DNA of 64,000 bases from Paenibacillus_E sp052115445 (lineage in GTDB: Bacteria; Bacillota; Bacilli; Paenibacillales; NBRC-103111), in contig NZ_JBFRGR010000001.1 in NCBI RefSeq assembly GCF_052115445.1, positions 62,001 to 126,000 of the forward strand. The letters run 5' to 3'. Positions 34,139 through 43,615 of this stretch are shown piece after piece (the stretch's first letter is position 1; each line of letters opens with the position of its first letter). Made by a program: the position numbers and the translations under genes. The notes below the pieces were generated by a model, which saw only the letters and a program-made list of their open reading frames with translations, was not told the DNA's origin and searched no databases.

Positions 34139-35116
34139 TCATTTAAATTTCACATCTTCCGGACGAATCGACATCAGCTCAAGTTTGGATGGTGCGTTCA
34201 CATATTGACTTAACAATCGTACAGCTTGATGCCGCATCGCTTTCTCCAAAATATTCCGAACATACCTCGCATTGCTGAAAGAACGCCAGGTCATCGCCTT
34301 CTCCTCGGCTAGGTGTTGCTTTAGCTTCGCTAATGTTTGTGGCAGCAGGACATATTCCCGATCCTTCGCCATCAACTCCGTAATTTGGATCAATTGATCA
34401 ATGGCATAATCCTCGAAATCAATTTGAATCGGAAATCGTGAAGGAAGTCCAGGGTTCGTTGCTAGGAATTGCTCCATTTCTTCACTATATCCTGCTAGGA
34501 TGAGGATGAAATCATTTTTCTTATCTTCCATTCCTTTGACTAGCGCATCAATCGATTCCTTGCCAAAATCTTTTTCACCGCCACGTGCCAAGCTATATGC
34601 TTCATCAATAAATAGGACGCCGCCCATCGCTTTTTTCATGAGTTCGCGCGTTTTTAGTGCAGTATGTCCAATATATTCACCTACGAGGTCTGCACGCTCC
34701 ACTTCAATGAAATGCCCTTTACTCAGTACGCCCATCGCATGAAACATACGACCTAACAATCGTGCTACCGTCGTCTTCCCAGTTCCAGGGCTGCCCTTGA
34801 AAATCATATGGTACACATGAGCATTGCTCATAAGTCCGGCTTCAACTCGAAATTGAGAGATCTGCAGCAGCGCATAAATTTCATGCACGAGCTCTTTAAC
34901 ATTTTCTAAACCAATCAGCCCATTCAGCTCTTTGAAAACATCCGATAGCGGACCCTCCATTGGCGTCCTTTTGCCAGAGATCATCGGCTCGGCGTCGGCA
35001 AGGGGCGAAGCGCCTGACTGCCCACCGGATCCCTCAACAGTTCGCCGCTGACTGCCAGGTTCCGGCTGCCGTAAAACGATGTTGATTTGTCTGGATGGCA
35101 AGCTTCTACCACTCAT
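34139..35116 (-). CDS. spoVK: Stage V sporulation protein K, AAA+ ATPase (CbbX-like)
   Basis: 325 aa. A short disordered N-terminus (about 1-55, rich in G/S/P/Q) precedes one AAA+ module: GLIGLENVKELV (N-linker), Walker A GSPGTGKTT (about 107), Walker B VLFIDEAYSL, sensor-1 region LILAGY and an arginine in NPGLPSRF. SpoVK is needed for spore maturation in B. subtilis. The ATG at 35116 follows GAGGTGA by 5 bases; an in-frame GTG lies within that site. In B. subtilis spoVK lies next to hflX; here the efe operon intervenes. Confidence 0.92.
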   Translation of the reverse strand: MSGRSLPSRQINIVLRQPEPGSQRRTVEGSGGQSGASPLADAEPMISGKRTPMEGPLSDVFKELNGLIGLENVKELVHEIYALLQISQFRVEAGLMSNAHVYHMIFKGSPGTGKTTVARLLGRMFHAMGVLSKGHFIEVERADLVGEYIGHTALKTRELMKKAMGGVLFIDEAYSLARGGEKDFGKESIDALVKGMEDKKNDFILILAGYSEEMEQFLATNPGLPSRFPIQIDFEDYAIDQLIQITELMAKDREYVLLPQTLAKLKQHLAEEKAMTWRSFSNARYVRNILEKAMRHQAVRLLSQYVNAPSKLELMSIRPEDVKFK

Positions 35117-35236
35117 GAGGATCACCTCGTTTACTTGATGGTTTATTAGTGCATATCCACCATCCTACGCTTGTAAACGCCATTTTAGACCGCAGCCTCT
35201 GTCCGAATACAGTAGTCTCTGCTTATTTACATGGAA

Positions 35237-36244
35237 TTATGTCAAAGTCAGCATAAGTAAGGCCACGAATGTCTCCTTATCCAAAGCTCCGAAATAGCGT
35301 CTCAGTTCCACTTCTGCCAATCGTTCACGAACTGCACTTTCCTCATACCGCGTGCCAACCAGCATTTGTTCAAGTTCAGCGACATCATGGGCACCGAAGA
35401 AATCACCAAATATTTTAACATGCTGCAAATGACCTTCTTCGATGTCTAAATGAATATCCAATCTGCCAACGCCTTCAATTCTTTTGGCATGTTGAACAGT
35501 GCTTTTAGGTGATTTCCCATAATTCCAATCCCAGTTCTGATAGCGTTCTTTCGAAATCTGATGAATCTGCGCCCAATCTTCCTCTGTTAGCTTATAGCTA
35601 GGTACTTGTTCAGCATCAACTCCGAAAATAGAACTAAGCAACTTAGATCGAAACTCTGCCATCGTAATCGGTTCTTTCAGAAATTCCACAATATTCGCGA
35701 CCCGACTACGGATCGACTTAATACCTTTGGATTGAATTTTATCGGGATCAACGCGAAGTGCTGAAACGACATTCTCTATTTCCGAATCGAATAAAAGTGT
35801 CCCATGACTGAACATTCTTCCCTTGGTGGAAAATTGCGCATTGCCTGAAATTTTGCGTTCACCAACTTGAATATCATTGCGCCCTGTTAATTCAGCTTGA
35901 ACCCCAAGTGAATGCAAGGCTTGGGCCACTGGCGCCGTAAACTTCTGAAAATTATGAAACGAATTCCCGTCATCTTGGGTGATGAAGCTGAAATTCAAGT
36001 TCCCCAGATCATGATAGACCGCACCTCCACCAGACAATCGACGAACCACATGCAGGTTATTCGCTTTCACATACTCTGGATTAATTTCTTCCAGTGTATT
36101 TTGGTTTTTGCCAATGATGATCGAAGGTTCGTTTATATAAAAGAGTAAATAACTCTCTCCCGCTGGGAGCTTACGCAAGGCGAACTCTTCAATAGCCAGA
36201 TTAATTCTCGGATCCGTGATTCCTTCATTATCTATAAAAAGCAT
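35237..36244 (-). CDS. lplA: Lipoate--protein ligase
   Basis: 335 aa, cytosolic; it activates free lipoate with ATP and attaches it to lipoyl domains of 2-oxoacid dehydrogenases and GcvH. It has VVRRLSGGGAVYHDLGN (lipoyl-AMP loop, about 68-84), FTAPVAQALHSLGV, NDIQVGERKISGNAQ with the catalytic Lys, and the C-terminal accessory domain (about 245-330). Opening and length match LplJ of Bacillus. AGAAGGAG precedes the ATG. It follows a GNAT gene by 19 bases. Confidence 0.95.
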   Translation of the reverse strand: MLFIDNEGITDPRINLAIEEFALRKLPAGESYLLFYINEPSIIIGKNQNTLEEINPEYVKANNLHVVRRLSGGGAVYHDLGNLNFSFITQDDGNSFHNFQKFTAPVAQALHSLGVQAELTGRNDIQVGERKISGNAQFSTKGRMFSHGTLLFDSEIENVVSALRVDPDKIQSKGIKSIRSRVANIVEFLKEPITMAEFRSKLLSSIFGVDAEQVPSYKLTEEDWAQIHQISKERYQNWDWNYGKSPKSTVQHAKRIEGVGRLDIHLDIEEGHLQHVKIFGDFFGAHDVAELEQMLVGTRYEESAVRERLAEVELRRYFGALDKETFVALLMLTLT

Positions 36245-36263
36245 AGGTAATCTCCTTCTATTT

Positions 36264-36737
36264 CTATAAATTTGTCGTAAGGGTGCGGTTTAATGTCTGC
36301 ATGCCAAGGGATGCATAGAAAAGCAACGCTCGTTCATTAAATTCCCAAACATTTAACTCAAGCGATTCGGCTTCGCGTGCTCGTGCCCAATCAGCAGCAG
36401 CCTGATAAAGTCTTTTGCCAATTCCTTGACGTTGATGTGTGGAGGCAACGGCAAGTTCATTTAAATAAGCATATTTACGCGGCACAAGTGCTTCATAGTT
36501 TGGACTTTGCTTCATCTCTAACATAGCGACACCGACTACTTCCTGTCCAATCTCTGCAACGATAATCTCTTTGTCCGCTCGATCAGAGAAGCTTCGATAC
36601 CAACCCATCGCAACAACATGATCAAGTTTGGCAAATCGGTCTGGCAATGCCTCGGCATGTTCTTCCTGACCTTCACGGATGATCGTATTCACAGCATCAT
36701 AGTCCTCCCATGTGGCCGTTCGCAATCGTAGTTCCAT
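36264..36737 (-). CDS. GNAT-family N-acetyltransferase
   Basis: 157 aa. GNAT motif A is LNELAVASTHQRQGIGKRLYQ (acetyl-CoA loop, with QRQGIG at about 105), and motif B follows as LELNVWEFNERALLFYASLGM. The acceptor is unknown. The ATG at 36737 follows GAGGGAG by 6 bases; the longer frame begins within the binding region. It is probably co-transcribed with lplA, 19 bases downstream. Confidence 0.9.
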   Translation of the reverse strand: MELRLRTATWEDYDAVNTIIREGQEEHAEALPDRFAKLDHVVAMGWYRSFSDRADKEIIVAEIGQEVVGVAMLEMKQSPNYEALVPRKYAYLNELAVASTHQRQGIGKRLYQAAADWARAREAESLELNVWEFNERALLFYASLGMQTLNRTLTTNL

Positions 36738-36796
36738 CGTCAACTCCCTCTCCAAACACTACTTGTAAGATCTTCGCAAGTTCAACAATTTTTAGT

Positions 36797-36825
36797 TTGA
36801 ATTTTTATGCATTAAATTGTATATT
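36797..36825 (+). promoter_or_regulatory. SigA-type promoter of the plus-strand GNAT gene
   Basis: TTGAAT (36797-36802), a 17-base AT-rich spacer and TATATT (36820-36825), 34 bases upstream of the start at 36860. Confidence 0.7.
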
Positions 36826-36859
36826 TATGTAATGCTTTTCGAGAATGGAGGCACTTTTC

Positions 36860-37666
36860 ATGCAAACAGAATATGATTTTTTCGAATATCTTGATCGTGT
36901 AGCTGCAAATACTTGGCCTGCTGAAAGTAACACAATGATTGATCAATGGCTCATTCGAGCATCAAACGGAATAACGAAACGCGCAAACAGCGTGTTTGCT
37001 ATTGGCTCTTACCCTCGTGATGACAATTGGTTATCGCATGTTGAACAATTTTACCATAGTCATGGGTTACCTGCTATTTTTCATGTTAGTTCTGCTTCTC
37101 CTGATCAATTGGACAGTTTGCTGCAAGACCAGGGCTACGAATTAGATACTCCTTGTTACATGATGACAGCTGATTCCCAGCAAGTGGCTTCACACGCTGA
37201 AGAACGCATAAAGAAGCAATATCCTTCAGCACTGGATCTTGAATTAGAAATTACACAATCCGTAACGAAAGAATGGCTAGATGCTTTCCTCTTCTTAGAG
37301 CAGTACCCGGAGGAACGTCGAAGCTTTTATCAAGGATTAAGTGACCGAATGCCGTCCCCGAAAGCCTTCATTACACTGAAAGATCATGGCCAGATTGTCG
37401 CACTTGGCACAGCTATCGTTGAAAGAGAATGGGCAGGCTTTGTGAATGTGATCGTACACGCAGAACACCGCGGCAAGGGATACGGCTATGCCATTCTTCA
37501 TGCCATGACAGCATGGAGCATTACACAAGGCGCAACGCAGCAATATTTGCAAGTAATCGCCAACAATGTGCCCGCAGTTACGTTATACGAGAAACTTGGG
37601 TACCAAATGAAATATGGCTATCATTACAGAGTGAAGTATGATTTGGCTGATCTTGTATCATCCTAA
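36860..37666 (+). CDS. GNAT-family N-acetyltransferase with N-terminal extension
   Basis: 268 aa. The C-terminal half (about 130-260) is a GNAT domain: GFVNVIVHAEHRGKGYGYAIL (acetyl-CoA loop RGKGYG) and YLQVIANNVPAVTLYEKLGY. The N-terminal half resembles the degenerate GNAT-like domain seen in tandem GNAT proteins. The ATG at 36860 follows GGAGG by 8 bases; an ATG at 36845 lies inside that site. The acceptor is unknown. It is divergent from the other GNAT gene and 34 bases upstream of the SDR gene. Confidence 0.88.
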   Translation: MQTEYDFFEYLDRVAANTWPAESNTMIDQWLIRASNGITKRANSVFAIGSYPRDDNWLSHVEQFYHSHGLPAIFHVSSASPDQLDSLLQDQGYELDTPCYMMTADSQQVASHAEERIKKQYPSALDLELEITQSVTKEWLDAFLFLEQYPEERRSFYQGLSDRMPSPKAFITLKDHGQIVALGTAIVEREWAGFVNVIVHAEHRGKGYGYAILHAMTAWSITQGATQQYLQVIANNVPAVTLYEKLGYQMKYGYHYRVKYDLADLVSS

Positions 37667-37686
37667 CTAAGAATTTCTTAGGATGA
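37658..37686 (+). repeat. Inverted repeat at the GNAT stop / SDR ribosome binding site
   Basis: Nine-base arms TCATCCTAA and TTAGGATGA with an 11-base loop. The left arm ends in the GNAT stop codon and the right arm touches the AAAGGAG of the SDR gene, so it may modulate SDR translation. Confidence 0.5.
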
Positions 37687-37700
37687 AAGGAGCCGATTAC

Positions 37701-38567
37701 ATGACTGCCACTAAGGAAAAACCTGTTTTCCCATCACAGCATCAGAACCATCAGCCCGGCATCGAATCGGAAATGAAGCCACTACCCGAATTTGAGAATG
37801 CGAACTATAAACCCGCTGGTAAACTGAAGGATAAAGTTGCTATCATCACTGGAGGTGACAGCGGCATAGGGCGCGCTATTGCCGTGGCTTACGCCAAAGA
37901 AGGTGCCGATGTGATCATCGTCTACCTGAACGAGCATAAGGACGCAGAAGAAACACACCGTCATGTGGAAAAGGCGGGTCGAAAGTGCCTACACGTCGCA
38001 GGTGACATTGGTGAAGAGAGCTTTTGCAAGCAAGTTGTTGCGCAAGTCGTCAAAGAGTTCGGCAAGCTCGACATTCTGGTGAACAATGCGGCTGAGCAGC
38101 ACCCTCAGAAAAGTATAACGGATATTACGTCAGCGCAGCTTGAACGTACGTTCCGAACGAATATTTTCTCCTACTTTTATATGACGCAAGCCGCCCTTCC
38201 TCATCTAAAGCCAGGTAGTGCGATCATAAACACCGCTTCGATTACTGCTTACCACGGTCACGAACAATTAATTGATTATTCATCAACGAAAGGTGCGATT
38301 GTCACCTTCACGCGTTCGCTCTCCTTGCAATTGAACACCAAAGGCATTCGGGTGAATGGTGTAGCTCCTGGGCCCATCTGGACACCGTTAATTCCATCCA
38401 CCTTTACAGCTCAGGAAGTTGAAGTCTTCGGATCTACGACACCGATGAAACGGGCCGGACAGCCCAGTGAATTGGCACCTAGCTATGTGTTCTTAGCCAG
38501 TGAAGACGCCTCATACATGGCTGGGCAAATTCTTCATATCAACGGTGGAGCCATCGTAAATGGCTAA
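37701..38567 (+). CDS. NAD(P)-dependent short-chain dehydrogenase (YhdF/general-stress type)
   Basis: 288 aa. A proline-rich N-terminal extension of about 40 residues (H-x-P-G-I-E-S-x-M-x-P-x-P) marks the stress-type SDR subgroup. The Rossmann core shows TGGDSGIGRA (cofactor loop, about 52), NNAAEQ, and the catalytic Ser in NTASITAY with YSSTKGA (Tyr-x3-Lys) at about 195. The substrate is unknown. AAAGGAG lies 8 bases before the ATG at 37701. Confidence 0.92.
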   Translation: MTATKEKPVFPSQHQNHQPGIESEMKPLPEFENANYKPAGKLKDKVAIITGGDSGIGRAIAVAYAKEGADVIIVYLNEHKDAEETHRHVEKAGRKCLHVAGDIGEESFCKQVVAQVVKEFGKLDILVNNAAEQHPQKSITDITSAQLERTFRTNIFSYFYMTQAALPHLKPGSAIINTASITAYHGHEQLIDYSSTKGAIVTFTRSLSLQLNTKGIRVNGVAPGPIWTPLIPSTFTAQEVEVFGSTTPMKRAGQPSELAPSYVFLASEDASYMAGQILHINGGAIVNG

Positions 38568-38573
38568 ATAAAA

Positions 38574-38620
38574 GAAAGCATGACAAGCAGCGGCATTTCC
38601 CGCTTCCCTGTCATGCTTTC
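38574..38620. terminator. Bidirectional terminator between the SDR and ydcF-like genes
   Basis: GAAAGCATGACA and TGTCATGCTTTC (12 bp) enclose a GC-rich loop. On the minus strand it continues as TTTTATTT. Confidence 0.85.
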
Positions 38621-38621
38621 T

Positions 38622-39335
38622 TCATTTCAGTCCGAGCTTCAATTGCAGTTTGGTTAAATACCAATTCGTGTAAGCTAGCGTTTCTCGCGTATCATGGTAA
38701 GGCATGAAGAGCACTTCTGACTTGGCCCCGGAGACTACCGGATCTTTGAAACCTATCGTTTCTGCAATATCAAGTGAACGAGAGCTATGAAACTTATGGG
38801 TGATAATAATTGAGCTAACAAGCGACTTCTCGTCCATAATTTGCTTACTAAACAGTAAATTCTCATAGGTACTCGTTGCCTTAGGCTCAAGTAGTATGCT
38901 TGACTTAGGTAAGCCATTCTTCACCAAATAGTCCCTCATGCCCTCAGCTTCAGTCAGCTTAGAACCATTATGATCCAAACCACCAGATACAATAAGCTGC
39001 TTGAAACGCCCCTGCTTGTACAACTCCACAGCCATATCCANCCGCTCTTGCAGCCCAGGACTTGGGATATCATTACGCAGGGAAGCTCCCAATACAATGC
39101 CTACATCAACTTGCTTAGGCAAGCTCGATTGACTGGGGCCTAACTGTACTTTCCACTGAATAAACACAACCCAACTCACCAGCAAGGCAAAGGAGATCAA
39201 CACGAATTGAAACGTCCTTACAAATATGCGGTACAACTTAGATGGTGTTTTCCCTTTTGAAGTGCTTGCCTTCTTCTTCGTTGGTGCAGGTACGATGGCG
39301 CGTTGTTTTTTGTTCATGCTAGGCTTTGCCGGCAT
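38622..39335 (-). CDS. YdcF/SanA-like DUF218 membrane protein
   Basis: 237 aa. A basic N-terminus (about 1-35) and one membrane helix (about 38-60) precede an extracytoplasmic DUF218 domain with VDVGIVLGASL, IVSGGLDHNG, EAEGMRDYL, EPKATSTYENL and IIITHKFHSSRS. DUF218 proteins are linked to envelope maintenance and some bind AdoMet; the activity is not established. AAGGAG lies 8 bases before the ATG. It starts 5 bases after the esterase gene. N at 39041 in the ER-x-DMA region, a conserved part of the domain. Confidence 0.88.
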   Translation of the reverse strand: MPAKPSMNKKQRAIVPAPTKKKASTSKGKTPSKLYRIFVRTFQFVLISFALLVSWVVFIQWKVQLGPSQSSLPKQVDVGIVLGASLRNDIPSPGLQERXDMAVELYKQGRFKQLIVSGGLDHNGSKLTEAEGMRDYLVKNGLPKSSILLEPKATSTYENLLFSKQIMDEKSLVSSIIITHKFHSSRSLDIAETIGFKDPVVSGAKSEVLFMPYHDTRETLAYTNWYLTKLQLKLGLK

Positions 39336-39340
39336 CCTTC

Positions 39341-40000
39341 CTACTCCTTATCCAGAAATGTACTTACCTGCCGAAATAAGGCTGGGGCGTCCTCGCTCAA
39401 ACAGATTAAATGATCTGATTTGGCGTGCCAGTGAAGCTCTCGCTGCCCTCTGAGCTTGCTATATATATACCGTGCACTCTGCGGATGAATCACTTGATCT
39501 CGTTCCGCTTGTGCAATAAGGGTAGGCTTATTGACAAGGCTAAGCTCCGGCTTCAGATGTCGGACAAGCCTCGTAAACTGCCAGGTCGCCACCAATGGTG
39601 TTGATTTCCCCTTGATGAAACTAATTTTACGTTGATACTTCCATTCCTCACGAAGGACGTTCAAGAGCCGGCCTGGACTCACATAAATGACCGCCGTGTT
39701 TAGCAGAATGAGTTTACGAATAGGGTAACGAACCGATAAGTAGGCTGCCAATAGACCTCCCATAGAAAATCCAACCATATCAAAGGAGCCATAAGTCTCT
39801 GTCATTTTGGCCGCATGCCATTCGGCTGCCTGCACCCAATCTTCCCAACGCGAAGCGTGAAGCTGATGACGGCATTCTCCATTCCAAGGTAGGATTGGCA
39901 CCTCACACAGCTGTCCACGCTCTCGTAAATGCCGAGCTAACGGCTCAACCTCATAAGGTCCACCTGTAAATCCATGGAACAATAGGCACGGTTGTTTCAT
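39341..40000 (-). CDS. Alpha/beta-hydrolase, carboxylesterase/monoacylglycerol lipase type
   Basis: 219 aa. LLFHGFTGGPYE holds the oxyanion loop; GFSMGGLLA the nucleophilic Ser (about 91); AERDQVIHP the Asp; KSDHLICLSED the His. The compact size and HGFTG motif match Est30-type carboxylesterases of Bacillales. The ATG at 40000 (MKQPCLLF) follows AGGAGTG by 6-7 bases. It lies 44 bases after the cyclophilin gene and 5 before ydcF. Confidence 0.9.
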   Translation of the reverse strand: MKQPCLLFHGFTGGPYEVEPLARHLRERGQLCEVPILPWNGECRHQLHASRWEDWVQAAEWHAAKMTETYGSFDMVGFSMGGLLAAYLSVRYPIRKLILLNTAVIYVSPGRLLNVLREEWKYQRKISFIKGKSTPLVATWQFTRLVRHLKPELSLVNKPTLIAQAERDQVIHPQSARYIYSKLRGQRELHWHAKSDHLICLSEDAPALFRQVSTFLDKE

Positions 40001-40044
40001 GAGATCCACTCCTATCTTTTGATGAAAGCGTTGTTTATGTTAGT

Positions 40045-40782
40045 TTATTTTTCTTTGATTAAAATGGTGTTAATCGTTACCTTCTCTTTTGGCTTACTTG
40101 GGGTGGATTCTCCACCCATTTCCACTGGTGTTTCTGCAATTTTCGTAATTGTGGCCATACTGTCTGCTGTGACTTTTCCGAAAATTGAATAATTCGGCGT
40201 ACTGTTCAAATTCGCGCAATCCGTACCCGAACAAATGAAGAATTGGCTGCCATTTGTATTCGCACCTGAGTTAGCCATTGCCACAGTACCCGGTTCATAC
40301 TTATGCGTTGTTTTCAGTTCATCAGCAAATTTATAGCCTGGGCCCCCTCTGCCTGTCCCTTGCGGATCTCCCGTTTGGATCATGAAGGTTTTGATAATAC
40401 GATGAAACGTAACGTTGTTATAAAAGCCCTCTTTGGACAAAAAGACAAAGTTATTCACCGTTTTCGGTGCTTCTTTGGCGTACAAGTCGATTGTAAACGT
40501 CCCTTTCGACGTTGTTACTTCAGCCTGATATGATTTGTTCGTATCAATCATCATATCTGGGGCTTTGCTCCATTGCTTGCCTGCTGATGCCGATGTCGAT
40601 GCCGCAGGTGTTGCTGTTGCTGTTGCAGATGATGTTGGTGCTGTAGTGTTAGAAGCAGGCGTTGCCGTGCCGCCAGTTGTTTCCGTAGGTTTATTGCCGC
40701 ACGCGGATGCGATTAGGGTTAATGTAAGCAAGGAAGCAGTGATTAGCGTTTTGGACTTCATGGATTTAGTGGCTAGTTTCAT
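40045..40782 (-). CDS. Lipoprotein cyclophilin-type peptidyl-prolyl isomerase
   Basis: 245 aa. The lipoprotein signal has lipobox IASAC at about residues 24-28. An A/T/S-rich linker to about residue 70 precedes a cyclophilin domain: FTIDLYAKEAPKTVNNFVFL, FHRIIKTFMIQTGDP, GPGYKFADE, GTVAMANSG and NGSQFFI. The catalytic Arg is in FHRI. It probably assists folding of exported proteins outside the membrane. TGGAGG precedes the ATG. It lies downstream of the penicillin-binding protein gene, after a hairpin. Confidence 0.93.
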   Translation of the reverse strand: MKLATKSMKSKTLITASLLTLTLIASACGNKPTETTGGTATPASNTTAPTSSATATATPAASTSASAGKQWSKAPDMMIDTNKSYQAEVTTSKGTFTIDLYAKEAPKTVNNFVFLSKEGFYNNVTFHRIIKTFMIQTGDPQGTGRGGPGYKFADELKTTHKYEPGTVAMANSGANTNGSQFFICSGTDCANLNSTPNYSIFGKVTADSMATITKIAETPVEMGGESTPSKPKEKVTINTILIKEK

Positions 40783-40817
40783 TGAATGGTCCTCCAGTTT
40801 GAATTTGTTTGATGGAG

Positions 40818-40844
40818 CTATAAGGCCCTTTCTGGGCCTTATTA
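40818..40844 (-). terminator. Hairpin after the penicillin-binding protein gene
   Basis: ATAAGGCCC and GGGCCTTAT (9 bp) with a 5-base loop lie between the PBP stop and the cyclophilin start. There is no U tract, so it may be a leaky terminator or processing site. Confidence 0.5.
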
Positions 40845-40859
40845 TGCTCGCAATGCTAG

Positions 40860-43439
40860 TTAATTACCGATCTTCAGTTTCTCGTCAATCGGCTTATTTA
40901 CCGGTGATGGCGTCGGCGTTGGACTCGGTTTTGGACTTATGGATGGGCTAGGTTCTGGTGTTGGGCTTGGACCTGTTTCCGTTCCTGTGCCAGGTTTAAT
41001 CGTTGCTCCTGGAGTTGTCGAAGGGCCTGGCTTCCCGCTAGGTGATGGGGATGGATTAGGATTATCCCCCCCGTTCCCAGGCGATGGTGACGGCGAAACC
41101 GATGGGGATGGTGATGGAATACCACCATTCGGAAGCGAATCATCCTTCGGAATTTCAACAGTCGCGATATTCGACTTCGCACCTGGTGTATTCGATTCGT
41201 TCGCCAGCGGAACCACATAATATTGATAGGTTTCACCGCTATTTATTGTCGTGTCCTCGACCAGCACTTTAGGTGTTTGAACAATCATTTTCGCTTCAGC
41301 CTCAGTCGCGCCTTTACGATACACTTCGTAGCTAACTTTCTCTCCCAGAGATGTCCATGCAATCTTAACACGCTTTGACTCCGGTATATAAGTAGCCGTA
41401 ACATCTGAGATTCCACTAGGCGGTTCCTTCAAATCTTCCACATTGGCAGGCTTAACGAAGTTTGTAATTGGCTTGCCGTCTAGAGCTTTGGACATGACAG
41501 TCTTGAAAATGGCGGCAGTGCTGCCGCTACCCACCGTCACATAATGTTTGGAATCGACTTTATCGAAGCCTTCCCATACGGCCGCAGTCCATTCAGGGGT
41601 ATAGCCAACGAACCATACATCTCGATCGTACTGTTCAATGCCCTTAATATCAAGTCCTGTTGACCCTGTTTTCCCAGCAACTGGACGATTGAACTTCGCT
41701 TTCACACCCGTACCGCCCGTCTCCACAACACCTTGCAGCAGCAGGGTCATATAGTAGGAAGTCTTTGGCTGCATAACTTGCTTTTTCTCAGGCTTATAAG
41801 CGGCAATTTCTTTACCTTGGGCGTCTGTAATGCGCAAAATGGCATGTGTTTTATTTTGCGAACCTTGGTTTGCAAAAGCTGTATAGGCTCCAGCCATTTG
41901 CAATGGCGATACACCGTCAGTAAGACCACCTAGCGCAATCGCTAAATTCTTATCTTTCTGTGGATTTAAGGTGGTTCCTAGTTTATTCGCAAATGCAATC
42001 CCCGTATTCACACCGATTTGGTTTAATAACCAGACAGGTGCAAGATTGTAGGATTTCTTAACGGCATCGAACATAGTAACCTGGCCATGTGTTTGGCGAT
42101 CATAGTTTTGTGGTGTGTACGATCCGAAAGACGTCTGTGTATCATCTAACAACGAATACGGTGTATATTTCCCACTATCTAAAGCAGGTGCATAGACCGC
42201 AATTGGTTTAAAAGACGAACCTGGCTGCCTTTTAGAATAAACACGGCTGAACCCTTTTGTTTTATAATCCCTGCCACCGATTAATCCCATGATACCGCCG
42301 GTTTTATTATCCAGTATAACCATGGAGCTTTGAATTTTCTGACCATCTGCTGCATCCTTTTGGAAGAAACTCGGATCTGCGTAGGTTTGCTCGATGGTTT
42401 GCTGAGCTTTAATATCCATCGTTGTGTAAATACGGTATCCTTTGGTTAGTAGCTCATCTTCTTCAATACCGTACATGTCCTCTGCTTCATTAACCACATA
42501 GTCCACGAACGAAGCATACTGTTTCGTCCCTCCCGTACTTGTCGATACAGGCGGCACGTAATCGACATCAGCGGCTTTAGCACGCTCAGCCTCCGTAATA
42601 TAACCCTGATCCGTCATCAGCCGTAGGACAACTGCTCGACGTTCTTTCGATAAATCAGGGTGGGTTAATGGCGAGTAGCGGGAAGGTGCTTTGGGTAGTG
42701 CGGCAAGTGTCGCCATTTCCCATACTTCCAATTCGTTCAAATTGGATTTGTTAAAGTAAACCTTGGCTGCTGCCTTAATCCCGTAAGCGTTACTTCCGAA
42801 GAAGATTCGGTTCAAATATTTCTCCAGAATTTCATCCTTCGTAAATCGCTCATCCAACGCAAATGCAATCGACATTTCCGTACCTTTCCGGAAGGCTGTT
42901 TTCTCTGAGCTTAGGAATACGTTCTTGGCAAGCTGTTGCGTGATCGTACTGCCACCTTCAACTGCAGACATATGAATAATATCTGTGACAAGCGCACGCC
43001 CGATAGCTCTCAAATCAACACCTGAGTGTTCATTAAAACGACGATCCTCCGTGGCGATAAAAGCTTGCTTCAACCGTTCCGGAACATCTTTGATATTGAC
43101 GCTTTCCCGATTTTCACCGCGATAAATTTTGGATATCTCCGTGGCAGGTTTTTCTTTCCCATCCTTATCTTTCCCTTCCTCTTGCGCATAAATAAGGGTC
43201 GACTCTGTTGTGGAACTAATTTTATCAATATTTGCATCCAGGATTTTGAAGCCGCTCATGATGACAACAATATATATCCCCGTTGCGCAAATCACAGCGA
43301 CAATTGCGGCAATGATGGAACCCATAATGAGCTTACGTGCATTGAATTTTTTCTTCTTGGGGCCCTTGTTCTGGCTTGGTTTAGACTCCCTTGGCTTGGT
43401 TTGCGGCGCGGATGGATGTCTCGTAGGTTTCTTATCCAA
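40860..43439 (-). CDS. Class A penicillin-binding protein (PBP1A type)
   Basis: About 859 aa from a TTG at 43439, which follows AAGGGAG by 9 bases; upstream codons in the frame have no binding site. A cytoplasmic basic tail (about 1-35), a membrane helix (about 40-65), a glycosyltransferase 51 domain (about 85-290; EDRRFNEHSGVDLRA, GGSTITQQL), a transpeptidase domain (about 370-680; SSFK nucleophile, SYN, KTGST), an Fn3 domain (about 700-785) and a Pro/Ser/Gly-rich extracellular tail (about 795-859). It polymerises and cross-links peptidoglycan. B. subtilis PBP1 has a comparable Fn3 and low-complexity tail. Confidence 0.92.
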   Translation of the reverse strand: MDKKPTRHPSAPQTKPRESKPSQNKGPKKKKFNARKLIMGSIIAAIVAVICATGIYIVVIMSGFKILDANIDKISSTTESTLIYAQEEGKDKDGKEKPATEISKIYRGENRESVNIKDVPERLKQAFIATEDRRFNEHSGVDLRAIGRALVTDIIHMSAVEGGSTITQQLAKNVFLSSEKTAFRKGTEMSIAFALDERFTKDEILEKYLNRIFFGSNAYGIKAAAKVYFNKSNLNELEVWEMATLAALPKAPSRYSPLTHPDLSKERRAVVLRLMTDQGYITEAERAKAADVDYVPPVSTSTGGTKQYASFVDYVVNEAEDMYGIEEDELLTKGYRIYTTMDIKAQQTIEQTYADPSFFQKDAADGQKIQSSMVILDNKTGGIMGLIGGRDYKTKGFSRVYSKRQPGSSFKPIAVYAPALDSGKYTPYSLLDDTQTSFGSYTPQNYDRQTHGQVTMFDAVKKSYNLAPVWLLNQIGVNTGIAFANKLGTTLNPQKDKNLAIALGGLTDGVSPLQMAGAYTAFANQGSQNKTHAILRITDAQGKEIAAYKPEKKQVMQPKTSYYMTLLLQGVVETGGTGVKAKFNRPVAGKTGSTGLDIKGIEQYDRDVWFVGYTPEWTAAVWEGFDKVDSKHYVTVGSGSTAAIFKTVMSKALDGKPITNFVKPANVEDLKEPPSGISDVTATYIPESKRVKIAWTSLGEKVSYEVYRKGATEAEAKMIVQTPKVLVEDTTINSGETYQYYVVPLANESNTPGAKSNIATVEIPKDDSLPNGGIPSPSPSVSPSPSPGNGGDNPNPSPSPSGKPGPSTTPGATIKPGTGTETGPSPTPEPSPSISPKPSPTPTPSPVNKPIDEKLKIGN

Positions 43440-43515
43440 ATTCACCAACTCCCTTACGTTTCGTTTCTCTCTAGATCGTCGATTTATCAAGCCCAATGAA
43501 AAATCGACCAAATTC

Positions 43516-43547
43516 CAACAAAAGAACAACCTTTATACAAGGTTGCT
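43516..43547 (-). terminator. Rho-independent terminator of hfq
   Basis: CAACCTT and AAGGTTG with a 5-base loop; on the minus strand it is followed by TTCTTTTGTT. It lies about 70 bases after the hfq stop. Confidence 0.7.
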
Positions 43548-43615
43548 CCCAAAAGTTTCTATTCGGTTAGACGTTTCAGTCCATTAAAAAGTTGCAAATT
43601 GAAGCGATATACAGA

